From: Deltaproteobacteria bacterium UBA4427
Lineage (GTDB): Bacteria > Myxococcota_A > UBA9160 > UBA4427
NCBI GenBank assembly: GCA_002390675.1
Contig: DGPZ01000012.1
Coordinates: 2,562-9,384, forward strand
Direction: 5' to 3'
Length of the DNA stretch: 6,823 nucleotides
Shown: piece by piece, positions 1 to 5,611 of the stretch
How the letters are laid out: each line of letters starts with the position of its first letter
Position numbering within the stretch: position 1 is the stretch's first letter
Made by a program: the position numbers and the translations under genes
The notes under the pieces: generated by a model
Told to the model about the DNA's origin: nothing
Databases searched by the model: none
What the model saw: only the letters and a program-made list of their open reading frames with translations

Positions 1-82
1 CTGGCGCTCCTTCGCCTTCACGCCCTGGCGACCGCGCCCGTTTCGATCCGCTTCCCGCTCATGAGGCTCTGCGTTCGCGGGT
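1..82. other. Left-edge segment, no gene supported
   Basis: No gene can be defended here. The + frame starting at base 1 is open through to a TAA at 157-159 and has high third-position GC in its first 27 codons, so it could be the 3' tail of a + gene beginning outside the window. Its translation resembles nothing I recognise, and it would run through both hairpins and the ribosome binding site of the next gene, which argues against it. A minus-strand GTG at 19-21 could equally begin a gene running off the left edge, but it has no good Shine-Dalgarno sequence. Confidence 0.3.
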
Positions 83-131
83 CACCCCCATGGGGTGTAT
101 CCTCACGGCGCTCGGGCGATACAGATCGCCC
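83..131 (+). promoter_or_regulatory. Two short leader hairpins before the TIGR04073-like gene
   Basis: Two inverted repeats sit just upstream of the gene at 160. The first has arms CACCCC (83-88) and GGGGTG (92-97) around a CAT loop. The second has arms GGGCGAT (114-120) and ATCGCCC (125-131) around the tetraloop ACAG, a perfect 7-bp stem. The second ends 13 bases before the GGAGGG ribosome binding site (145-150). They could be leader structures, an upstream terminator without a T tract, or operators. No clear -35/-10 pair is visible, so the role is unknown. Confidence 0.4.
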
Positions 132-159
132 CACTGACTTCATCGGAGGGAAAATTTAA

Positions 160-540
160 ATGGCTCGGAAAATTGAAACCACGAATCGGCGACGCGTCGG
201 CGCCACATTGGCTGCAACCGTGCTCGCCTTCGGACTCCTCGCCGCACCCAGTGCCGCTCTCGCCGAACCCGAATACACGGCGGCCCGCAAAGTGGGCCGC
301 GGCTTAGCGAATTTTAGCCTTGGCTTCCTCGCCATTCCCGGTCAGATAATCATCGAAACACAGAAGCGCGGCACCGCTACCGGCCTCCCGATCGGCTTCG
401 CCATGGGGATAGGTTGGTTCATCACGACGGAAGTCGTCGGCGTATGGGAATTCATTTCGAGCCCCTTCGAAGTTCCGGAAGGCTTCGAGCCCATGATCGA
501 GCCCGAATACCCCTGGGACTACTTCGACGCGCTTGAATAA
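160..540 (+). CDS. Secreted exosortase system-associated protein, TIGR04073-like
   Basis: A small exported protein of 126 residues. The N-terminus has a positively charged stretch (K4, R10-R12), a hydrophobic core at about residues 14-34 and a signal peptidase I-type site ALA|EP after A35, giving a mature protein of about 91 residues. The mature part begins with the 'AARKVGRGLANFSLGFLAIP' segment, continues with a GxxxG-like hydrophobic stretch (about 73-100) and ends with an acidic, proline-rich tail ('EPMIEPEYPWDYFD'). That order (K-GRG-N near the start, a central hydrophobic region, then P-F-P-E-EP-EPEY) matches my memory of the TIGR04073 family, which occurs in genomes with exosortase/PEP-CTERM sorting. 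Its molecular function is not known. GGAGGG at 145-150 lies 9 bases before the ATG and supports this start. The next gene is tRNA-Gln, 49 bases downstream. The signal peptide is clear; the family call comes from recalled patterns, not a profile search. Confidence 0.72.
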   Translation: MARKIETTNRRRVGATLAATVLAFGLLAAPSAALAEPEYTAARKVGRGLANFSLGFLAIPGQIIIETQKRGTATGLPIGFAMGIGWFITTEVVGVWEFISSPFEVPEGFEPMIEPEYPWDYFDALE

Positions 541-589
541 GCTTCGACCGCTGGACCAGACGCATAACAGCGATCACGCAAAGTTCCGA

Positions 590-663
590 TCCCCGATCGT
601 CTAACGGCAGGACAACAGACTCTGAATCTGTGAATTATGGTTCGAATCCATATCGGGGATCCA
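590..663 (+). tRNA. tRNA-Gln (anticodon CUG)
   Basis: A complete cloverleaf of 74 bases with an encoded CCA. The acceptor stem is TCCCCGA (590-596) with TCGGGGA (653-659), the discriminator is T660 and CCA is 661-663. The D stem is GTC/GAC (599-601/611-613). The anticodon stem is ACAGA/TCTGT (615-619/627-631) with loop CTCTGAA, giving anticodon CTG at 622-624, which reads CAG. The T stem is TATGG/CCATA around TTCGAAT. The U1-A72 pair is usual for bacterial tRNA-Gln. No convincing separate promoter is visible in the 49-base gap after the preceding gene, so it may be co-transcribed with it. A 6-bp hairpin follows at 668-683. Confidence 0.97.
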
Positions 664-667
664 ACTT

Positions 668-683
668 TCTCGCGCGGGCGAGA
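668..683. repeat. GC-rich hairpin just after tRNA-Gln
   Basis: TCTCGC (668-673) and GCGAGA (678-683) form a 6-bp stem around GCGG, starting 4 bases after the tRNA CCA end. No T tract follows on either strand, so a classical intrinsic terminator is not supported. A processing or transcript-end stabilising role is possible. Confidence 0.35.
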
Positions 684-700
684 GCGCATCATCTGGCCAT

Positions 701-720
701 CTAGGCGCCTAGCCGCCTAG
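701..720. repeat. CTAG-bounded hairpin at the 3' end of the M48 gene
   Basis: CTAGGCG (701-707) and CGCCTAG (714-720) form a perfect 7-bp stem with a 6-base loop. The first half also forms a 12-base palindrome, CTAGGCGCCTAG (701-712). The right arm contains the TAG stop of the minus-strand protease (717-719). It lies between convergent transcription units (tRNA-Gln and the protease). No T tract is present, so it is only a candidate end-of-transcript structure. Confidence 0.45.
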
Positions 721-1535
721 CGACAGCGCGAACCCGGACCGCTCGGGCGGTAAACCGCCAGGGCTGCGGGCATGGAGGCCCGCAAATCGGCGATGCGCGT
801 AACATTGCTCGGATGCGTCGACATGAATTCCGGGGGCGCCGCACCCCCCGAAGAAGCGGACATATTCTGCCAGAGCACGACCGCTTCGGTCGGATCGAAT
901 CCTGCGCGGGCCATCAACACAAGCCCAATCCTGTCCGCTTCGCTCTCATGGGTACGGCTGAACTTCTTGAGGCCGAGCTCCGTACCTACGCCTAACAAAG
1001 CCAAGAGCTGTTGTTGCTCCGGGGATGACTCTCCCGCCAAGATCGTGAGCGCGCCCATTCCCATCTGCGTCACCATCTGACCCGACATTCGCTCGTTGCC
1101 ATGACGCGCGAGCACATGGCCAACTTCATGTCCCATCACCGCAGCGAGCTGCGACGGCGAACGTGCGACATTGAGAAGCCCCGTATACACCCCCATTTTG
1201 CCCCCAGGCAAGGCAAAGGCATTCGCAGAGTCGCCCTCGAAGAGTTCGACTTCCCAGCTCTCCACGACAACAACACCGAGATCCTGAGGCGTCAGCACGC
1301 CGGTAATCGCATCGGCGACGCATTGCACGAGGGCACGCTGGCTCGCGTTAGTTGAACGGGGCAACTCGCCGCGCATCTGCGTGAATGCCGCGACGCCCAT
1401 GGCCGCCATCTCTGGACCGGAGCGTAAGATAAGGGTCCGTCGCCCGGTCGGAGACGTCGCGCAGCCGAGCAGTAGGGCCGTCACGAGGCAAAGAACAAAG
1501 AGCCCACTACGTCGTCCAGAAAGCGAAGCCAACAT
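717..1535 (-). CDS. M48 family zinc metalloprotease lipoprotein
   Basis: A membrane-anchored peptidase of 272 residues, related to the periplasmic M48 proteins that degrade misfolded envelope proteins. The N-terminus is a lipoprotein signal: basic residues (R8, R9), a hydrophobic core at 11-23 and lipobox LLGC with the lipidated Cys at 25. Ala follows the Cys, so by the Lol rule outer-membrane delivery is expected. Next comes the 'TSPTGRR' segment typical of these lipoproteins. The catalytic zinc site is HEVGH (H136, E137, H140) in 'AAVMGHEVGHVLARHGNERM', with the third ligand probably E197 in ESEAD. The conserved 'STHPS' box follows near residue 240. A longer start at 1595 is possible, but the ATG at 1535 has GGAGGAGG 4 bases upstream and places the signal peptide at the N-terminus. 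It is followed by a convergent tRNA-Gln, so it is transcribed alone. The substrate is unknown. Confidence 0.93.
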   Translation of the reverse strand: MLASLSGRRSGLFVLCLVTALLLGCATSPTGRRTLILRSGPEMAAMGVAAFTQMRGELPRSTNASQRALVQCVADAITGVLTPQDLGVVVVESWEVELFEGDSANAFALPGGKMGVYTGLLNVARSPSQLAAVMGHEVGHVLARHGNERMSGQMVTQMGMGALTILAGESSPEQQQLLALLGVGTELGLKKFSRTHESEADRIGLVLMARAGFDPTEAVVLWQNMSASSGGAAPPEFMSTHPSNVTRIADLRASMPAALAVYRPSGPGSRCR

Positions 1536-1539
1536 CAGT

Positions 1540-1547
1540 CCTCCTCC
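1540..1547 (-). promoter_or_regulatory. Strong Shine-Dalgarno deciding the protease start
   Basis: On the minus strand this reads GGAGGAGG, 4 bases before the ATG at 1535. It is the strongest ribosome binding site in the window and favours 1535 over the in-frame upstream start at 1595, which would add 20 residues ahead of the lipoprotein signal. Confidence 0.8.
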
Positions 1548-1582
1548 AAAATCGAAAACAGATCGATCGCACGGATACGTAA

Positions 1583-1664
1583 GCGGGCCGAGCACCCTTC
1601 CAGCACTCTCTGAGTAACGCGCGCCGAGGCGGAGCGGTCACTTTACTGCGTGGCGCGCCGAGCA
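1583..1664. repeat. Three spaced GCG(C/G)GCCGAG repeats upstream of the protease
   Basis: GCGGGCCGAGCA (1583-1594), GCGCGCCGAG (1619-1628) and GCGCGCCGAGCA (1653-1664) are same-orientation copies with start-to-start spacings of 36 and 34 bases, all in the promoter region of the protease. They could be binding sites for a regulator. In GC-rich DNA, short GCGCGCC words can also recur by chance. No gene lies in 1536-1742; I see no clear -35/-10 pair there. Confidence 0.35.
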
Positions 1665-1733
1665 TGGGGCAATCACGAAACAGTCATGAAGACCCCGCCT
1701 GTTCCCCGAAGGTTTTGCTCTAGACGACTCGCG

Positions 1734-1739
1734 AAAAAA
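1734..1739 (-). terminator. T6 tract just after tRNA-Ser
   Basis: On the minus strand a run of six T begins 3 bases after the CCA end of tRNA-Ser. There is no dedicated hairpin directly before it; only the tRNA's own acceptor and T arms could serve. It is a plausible but weak termination or processing signal. Confidence 0.25.
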
Positions 1740-1742
1740 TTG

Positions 1743-1830
1743 TGGCGGAGAGGGTGGGATTCGAACCCACGAGGGCTTTCACCCTGCCGGTTTTCAAGAC
1801 CGGTGCCGTCAACCACTTGGCTACCTCTCC
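1743..1830 (-). tRNA. tRNA-Ser (anticodon UGA)
   Basis: A class II tRNA of 88 bases with an encoded CCA, read on the minus strand. The acceptor is GGAGAGG (5' end at 1830) with CCTCTCC (1747-1753), the discriminator is G (1746) and CCA is 1743-1745. The anticodon stem is CCGGT/ACCGG around CTTGAAA, giving TGA (complement at 1794-1796), which reads UCA and probably other UCN codons. The long variable arm (GGGTGAAAGCCC) and the G discriminator are serine identity features. The T arm is GTGGG/CCCAC around TTCGAAT. It lies upstream of the protease on the same strand, 207 bases before that gene's start. Confidence 0.97.
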
Positions 1831-1853
1831 GCGGAACCAACTCGACCGCTCTC

Positions 1854-1887
1854 GTCCGGCCGAACCGGACTGAGGCGTCGATACGCC
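1854..1887. repeat. Two adjacent hairpins upstream of tRNA-Ser
   Basis: GTCCGG (1854-1859) and CCGGAC (1865-1870) form a 6-bp stem around CCGAA. Directly after it, GGCGT (1874-1878) and ACGCC (1883-1887) form a 5-bp stem around CGAT. They lie 24 and 44 bases upstream of the tRNA-Ser 5' end and also upstream of the divergent SDR gene. They could be part of the tRNA precursor leader or a regulatory site. No protein gene lies in 1831-2002. Confidence 0.35.
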
Positions 1888-1892
1888 GAGAT

Positions 1893-1920
1893 TCTGCGAG
1901 TAAAATCCCGGCGCCGCAGA
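1893..1920 (+). promoter_or_regulatory. Inverted repeat around a candidate -10 box for the SDR gene
   Basis: TCTGCG (1893-1898) and CGCAGA (1915-1920) are perfect inverted half-sites whose centres are 22 bases apart, about two helical turns. Between them lies TAAAAT (1901-1906), a 5-of-6 match to the sigma70-type -10 box, oriented toward the SDR start at 2003. The -35 position has no good match, so the promoter is tentative. A dimeric repressor site over a promoter would look like this, but chance is not excluded. Confidence 0.3.
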
Positions 1921-2002
1921 GCGTATCGCTGACCCCATACTTCCAGCAAGGAGGGTATGCTCGATCCTTCAAACCTCTCCTCACACCAAGGCAGGCGAAT
2001 AC

Positions 2003-2794
2003 GTGGATCTCGAACTGAGCGGCAAAAGAATCCTGATCACCGGTAGCTACCGAGGCACCGGCGCCGGTCTCGCCCGGGTCATGGCCCGGGAGGGCGCAAC
2101 AGTCTGGGTTCACGGCTTTGAGCTTGCCCCCGCGGAGGCCGTGGCGCAGTCGATTCGGGACGAGGGTTTCGAGGCGCACGCGGTCGAGGGCGATATTCGC
2201 ACCGACGAAGGAGCCGCCAAGGTCGCCTCGGGAGTCGGCGAGATCGACGTTCTCGTCAACAACTACGGGGTCGCCGAGGGCGGTACCTGGGAAAGCCCGA
2301 CAGCAGACTGGATCGACATCTACCAAAAGAATGTGCTCTCCGGCGTGCGACTCGTCCAGGCGCTCACCCCGGGCATGAAGGAGCGCGGCTGGGGTCGCGT
2401 GATCTTCTTGAGCACCGTCGGCTATGTCCGCCCCAACTCAAAGATGCCCCACTACTACGCATCCAAGACGGCGCTCATCAACATGACCGTCTCGCTCGCG
2501 AAGGAACTCGCGAATACAGGCATCACGGTCAACTGCGTCTCCCCGGGCATCATCGCCACCGCCGAAATCCGCGAAATGTTTCGCCAGCGCGCGGAGAAGC
2601 GCGGCGAGCCGACGGACTGGCCGAGCCTCGAGAAGAAGGGCGCGTCCGAAGGCCCTATGGCCAATCCCGCCGGCATCATTGGCGACCCGGAAGACATCGG
2701 ACACCTCATCGCGTTCTTGGCCAGCGATCGCGCGCGCTACATCAATGCCGCGAATTTACGAATCGATGGCGGAACCGCGGACTCGATTCAGTAA
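2003..2794 (+). CDS. SDR family NAD(P)-dependent oxidoreductase
   Basis: A soluble short-chain dehydrogenase/reductase of 263 residues, within the usual 250-270 for classical SDRs. The Rossmann nucleotide-binding motif is TGSYRGTG (13-20). The structural NNAG motif appears as NNYG (86-89). The catalytic tetrad is N110, S137, Y151 and K155 (YYASK), with the PG motif at 181-182 and the C-terminal 'RIDGG' strand at 253-257. A charged, variable segment at about 190-220 covers the substrate pocket and differs between subfamilies, so the substrate cannot be named. The Y in place of A in NNAG is mildly unusual. The start is GTG; AAGGCAGG at 1988-1995 is a reasonable ribosome binding site 7 bases upstream. 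The stop lies 3 bases from that of the convergent transporter gene, with no terminator between them. Confidence 0.93.
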   Translation: MDLELSGKRILITGSYRGTGAGLARVMAREGATVWVHGFELAPAEAVAQSIRDEGFEAHAVEGDIRTDEGAAKVASGVGEIDVLVNNYGVAEGGTWESPTADWIDIYQKNVLSGVRLVQALTPGMKERGWGRVIFLSTVGYVRPNSKMPHYYASKTALINMTVSLAKELANTGITVNCVSPGIIATAEIREMFRQRAEKRGEPTDWPSLEKKGASEGPMANPAGIIGDPEDIGHLIAFLASDRARYINAANLRIDGGTADSIQ

Positions 2795-2797
2795 CCG

Positions 2798-4153
2798 TTA
2801 GGCCGAGGCCCGTGCGCTCTTCCGGCGATCGAGCTCGGCGAGCACTTCTCTATGTTCGTCGTGGCCTAGGGTGTAGTTGCGGGCGAAGAAGACGCTGACC
2901 ACGATCACGAGGATCGGCACGCCCGCCGTCATGATTCGAATCGCCATCAACACGTTGTCCGGATTTTCGACATTCGGCACGAATCCCACTCGGTCGAGCA
3001 CGAAGAACGCAAAGGCCACCCCAAGGGCGCCGGCCATCTTCCGAATGAATGTAAAGACCCCGACGAAGAGACCTTCACGGCGCTCGCCCGAAGCGAGTTC
3101 ATCCTCGTCCGCTATGTCCGCGACCATCGACCAGGGCATCATATCCGCTGCGGCATAACCACATCCCGAAAGGAAGCTCACCAGGACCATGGCCCATTGC
3201 GGCCAATCAGGTTGCATAATCAGCATCCCGCAAAACGTGACGATCCAGCCACCGCAGGAATAGATGTAGATATCTGATTTGTCGCGACCCCGCGCGAAGC
3301 GCTGCCAAACCGGCATGGCGATGACGCTTCCTAATATAAATCCAAATATCGCTAAATCGAAATAGCTCTCATTCCCGATCACGTATTTGAAATAGATCAG
3401 GAAGAGCGCCAGGGGTAAATCGATCGCGATTCGGCCCAGGGCAAAGAAGACGAGGAGCGTCCGGTAGTTCCGGTTCCCGACCAGCACCGCAACGTAGTCG
3501 CGGAGTCTGAGCTCCGTTTCTGTAGAACGCCTCGGCTTTTCCCAGGTGACCCACCAGATAGGCAGCCACGGCCACAAAATCCAAAGCGCGAAGAATGATC
3601 CCGTCATGGCCCACGCCGTCGGGTCGCCGCCTAACGCGGATACGGTGGGCCGGAAAGCCATGGCGACCACAAGCGTGCCTATCAGAGATAAAACCGATCG
3701 CGCAGTCGCAAGCGCCGTTCGCTCATCATAGTCGTCCGTCAAATCGGGCATGAGTGCCTGATAGGGGATCGCGACGATCGTCATGCTGATGCTGATCAGC
3801 GAATAGATGCCGGCGAAGTAGGCGAACAAAAGAAGCGAGTCTTCGAAGGGAGGTACAGCCCAAATCAACGCGAAGAAAATCGCAAAGGGCAGCGCGCCGA
3901 TCAAAAGGTACGGACGTCGTCGCCCAGCCTTCCACTTGGTCCTGTCGGAAAGCCGCCCCATGAACACATCCGAGACCGCATCCACGCTTCGACCAACAAG
4001 AGGCACAAGCCCCGCGAGCCCCATCGGCATCTCAACCACATCCGTCAGATAGAACGGAAAAATCATCGTCAGCGAGACCAGCGCCACGTTGACCGAATGG
4101 TCACCGAGTCCGTAGATCAGCTTCAGATGAAATGGCAATTTCGCGGCAGGCAC
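2798..4153 (-). CDS. MFS transporter, GPH (MelB-like) cation symporter family
   Basis: An inner-membrane protein of 451 residues with about 12 hydrophobic segments, the normal size for glycoside-pentoside-hexuronide:cation symporters (MFS_2 fold). The N-terminal 'LIYGLGDHSVN' segment and the helix-2 signature RSVDAVSDVFMG (55-66), followed by LSDRT and GRRRP (77-81), are diagnostic. D58 and D62 correspond in position to the helix-II aspartates that bind the coupling cation in MelB, so cation coupling looks possible. The PYQAL segment in mid-protein is also typical. The substrate is not deducible; environmental homologues are not limited to sugars. The start is taken as GTG at 4153, which matches the usual N-terminus length, but it has no good Shine-Dalgarno, so a nearby non-ATG start is possible. 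It is transcribed alone, convergent with the SDR and divergent from the DUF1624 gene. Confidence 0.9.
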   Translation of the reverse strand: MPAAKLPFHLKLIYGLGDHSVNVALVSLTMIFPFYLTDVVEMPMGLAGLVPLVGRSVDAVSDVFMGRLSDRTKWKAGRRRPYLLIGALPFAIFFALIWAVPPFEDSLLLFAYFAGIYSLISISMTIVAIPYQALMPDLTDDYDERTALATARSVLSLIGTLVVAMAFRPTVSALGGDPTAWAMTGSFFALWILWPWLPIWWVTWEKPRRSTETELRLRDYVAVLVGNRNYRTLLVFFALGRIAIDLPLALFLIYFKYVIGNESYFDLAIFGFILGSVIAMPVWQRFARGRDKSDIYIYSCGGWIVTFCGMLIMQPDWPQWAMVLVSFLSGCGYAAADMMPWSMVADIADEDELASGERREGLFVGVFTFIRKMAGALGVAFAFFVLDRVGFVPNVENPDNVLMAIRIMTAGVPILVIVVSVFFARNYTLGHDEHREVLAELDRRKSARASA

Positions 4154-4174
4154 GAGAGGAGCCTACACGAAGCA

Positions 4175-4209
4175 CACGCCGGACGAGCACCCAATCACGC
4201 CGGACGAGC
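4175..4209. repeat. 14-bp direct repeat pair, 21-bp period, in the divergent spacer
   Basis: CACGCCGGACGAGC occurs exactly at 4175-4188 and 4196-4209, start-to-start 21 bases, which places the two copies on the same face of the helix (two turns). They begin 22 bases upstream of the transporter start and lie between two divergent genes, as expected for paired sites of a regulator acting on one or both genes. The spacing and exactness are observed; the regulatory role is inferred. The rest of the 181-base spacer (4154-4334) shows no clear promoter boxes. Confidence 0.5.
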
Positions 4210-4230
4210 CGACCTTCATGCGAGGACACC

Positions 4231-4266
4231 CCCTGACATCTCCCCTCACCTCTCCCCTCACATCTC
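4231..4266. repeat. Three tandem copies of a 12-bp unit
   Basis: CCCTGACATCTC (4231-4242), CCCTCACCTCTC (4243-4254) and CCCTCACATCTC (4255-4266) are contiguous, each within one base of the consensus CCCTCACATCTC. The strand is pyrimidine-rich here and purine-rich on the complement. In the frame of an upstream ATG at 4218 the array encodes Pro-Leu-Thr-Ser three times, and the differences between copies are synonymous. It may be a slipped-strand repeat in a leader or part of an extended N-terminus of the next gene. Confidence 0.75.
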
Positions 4267-4334
4267 AAAGCAGCGCCACCCGCCCGCCAGCCCTAAGCTC
4301 CCCCGCGTCTCGTACCGGAAGAGAAATCATCAGC

Positions 4335-5573
4335 ATGTCGACCGCCCAAAACGAAACCAAAGTTCCAGACGCCAGCGCTCCGAACCCGACCGCACCCGGT
4401 AGCCACCGCATCGCCGCAATCGATTGGATGCGCGGCTTCGTGATGGTTCTGATGGCGATCGATCACGCCTCACAAATGTGGAACGCCGGACGCGTTAGCG
4501 CCGACTCCGCCTATCTCCCCAGCCTCGATCTCTCGACCGCCTTCTGGATTCCTGACACGCCCCTCGACGAAGCACAGTTCTACACGCGATGGATCACCCA
4601 TCTATGTGCCCCGACTTTCTTGTTCCTGTCGGGTACCTCCCTTGCCATGAGCTTCGAGAAGCGGCGCGCCGAAGGCATGCCAGAATTCGAGCTCGATCGA
4701 CATCTTCTGATTCGCGCGGCCGTCATTCTCGGCTGCGAAGTTTTTCTTTCCGTGATGGCAGATATGGGCAGCCTAATGCTGCAGGTCCTCTACGCGATCG
4801 GGGCGTCGATGGTCGCCATGGTCGTCCTTAGGCGGCTTCCCACGACGGCTCTGCTCACGCTCGGCCTCGGCTGGCTAATCGGCAGCGAATTCATTCTCAG
4901 CCAATTCTTCCCGATCCCGACGGACTTCATAGACGGAGCCGCAGTCAACAACTACTCGGTCCCGACCTTGCTCTTGTTCGTAGCGGGCTATTCCGACTCG
5001 GTCATCGTCTTCTACCCTATGACCCATTGGCTCGCGATGATGCTGGTCGGCTGGTCCTTTGGCCGCTTCCTTCTCGACCAACCCGCCAACGACTTCGGAC
5101 GCCAGCAGACGGAGAAGTTGCTCCTGCTCTCGGGAACTTCGTCGCTGCTCTTATGGTCCTTCGTTCGCAGCCGAAACGCCTACGGGAACATGGGTCTATA
5201 CCGGGATGACGCGTCCGCTGTCCAGTGGCTCCACATGTCGAAATACCCGCCTTCGCTCACGTACTCGCTTATGGAACTCGGCATCATGGCGCTCCTACTC
5301 CTCATCTTCATGCGACGAGAGCGCTTGATGAAACGAGCGCCGAGTTCATGGAATCCGCTCCTGGTATTCGGACAGACGGCGCTCTTCTTCTACATGCTGC
5401 ATTTCATAGTGCTTGGGACAGGTGCCATGGCGATCACAGGCGGCATGATGCTGCGCGGCCTCCCGGAGACCTTTGCCGCCGCCGCCGTCACCCTCGTGCT
5501 TCTATACCCCGCGTGCATAGGCTTCCGCTCTTTGAAGCGCCGCTACCCCAAGAGCTTCCTGCAATACATCTGA
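4335..5573 (+). CDS. DUF1624 / HGSNAT-like multi-pass membrane protein
   Basis: A polytopic inner-membrane protein of 412 residues with about 10 hydrophobic helices, related to the catalytic domain of heparan-alpha-glucosaminide N-acetyltransferase (DUF1624 group), a family of transmembrane acyl transferases. Family landmarks: 'RIAAIDWMRGFVMVLMAIDH' (25-44) with H44, 'TRWITHLCAPTFLFLSGTS' (84-102) with H89, 'KYPPSLTYSLMELG' (303-316) and 'FGQTALFFYMLH' (345-356) with H356. The histidines are candidates for acyl transfer by analogy with HGSNAT; the bacterial substrate is unknown. The ATG at 4335 has GGAAGAG (4317-4323) 11 bases upstream and gives a 23-residue hydrophilic lead before helix 1. 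An in-frame ATG at 4218 would add 39 residues carrying three PLTS repeats, but has only a weak GGACGAG upstream. It is divergent from the transporter and convergent with the NTF2-like gene. Confidence 0.88.
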   Translation: MSTAQNETKVPDASAPNPTAPGSHRIAAIDWMRGFVMVLMAIDHASQMWNAGRVSADSAYLPSLDLSTAFWIPDTPLDEAQFYTRWITHLCAPTFLFLSGTSLAMSFEKRRAEGMPEFELDRHLLIRAAVILGCEVFLSVMADMGSLMLQVLYAIGASMVAMVVLRRLPTTALLTLGLGWLIGSEFILSQFFPIPTDFIDGAAVNNYSVPTLLLFVAGYSDSVIVFYPMTHWLAMMLVGWSFGRFLLDQPANDFGRQQTEKLLLLSGTSSLLLWSFVRSRNAYGNMGLYRDDASAVQWLHMSKYPPSLTYSLMELGIMALLLLIFMRRERLMKRAPSSWNPLLVFGQTALFFYMLHFIVLGTGAMAITGGMMLRGLPETFAAAAVTLVLLYPACIGFRSLKRRYPKSFLQYI

Positions 5574-5593
5574 CGCTCCACACGAGTTCACGC

Positions 5594-5610
5594 CTAGCGA
5601 CGCGCGCTAG
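5594..5610. terminator. CTAG-bounded hairpin between convergent genes
   Basis: CTAGCG (5594-5599) and CGCTAG (5605-5610) form a 6-bp stem around ACGCG, within the 38-base gap between the DUF1624 stop (5573) and the NTF2-like stop (5612-5614). Its position suits a bidirectional end-of-transcript structure. There is no T tract on either side, so intrinsic termination is not shown. Confidence 0.4.
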
Positions 5611-5611
5611 A

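Noticed and set aside
1..16. Sigma54-like TGGC...TTCGC at the left edge, tempting because some exosortase-linked genes use sigma54
   Set aside because: The GG-to-GC spacing is one base short of the -24/-12 rule and the TTGC element is not matched.
1650..2018. A 122-codon + strand open frame containing 'GWDSNPRGLSP'
   Set aside because: This peptide is the familiar artefact of translating the complement of a tRNA-Ser T arm and variable arm.
1673..2326. A 217-codon minus-strand open frame
   Set aside because: It runs through tRNA-Ser and the antisense of the SDR Rossmann region; the SDR motifs are unmistakable on the + strand.
4097..4402. A 101-codon + strand open frame across the divergent spacer
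   Set aside because: It starts inside the transporter gene on the opposite strand and overlaps the DUF1624 start; it simply translates the GC-rich repeats.
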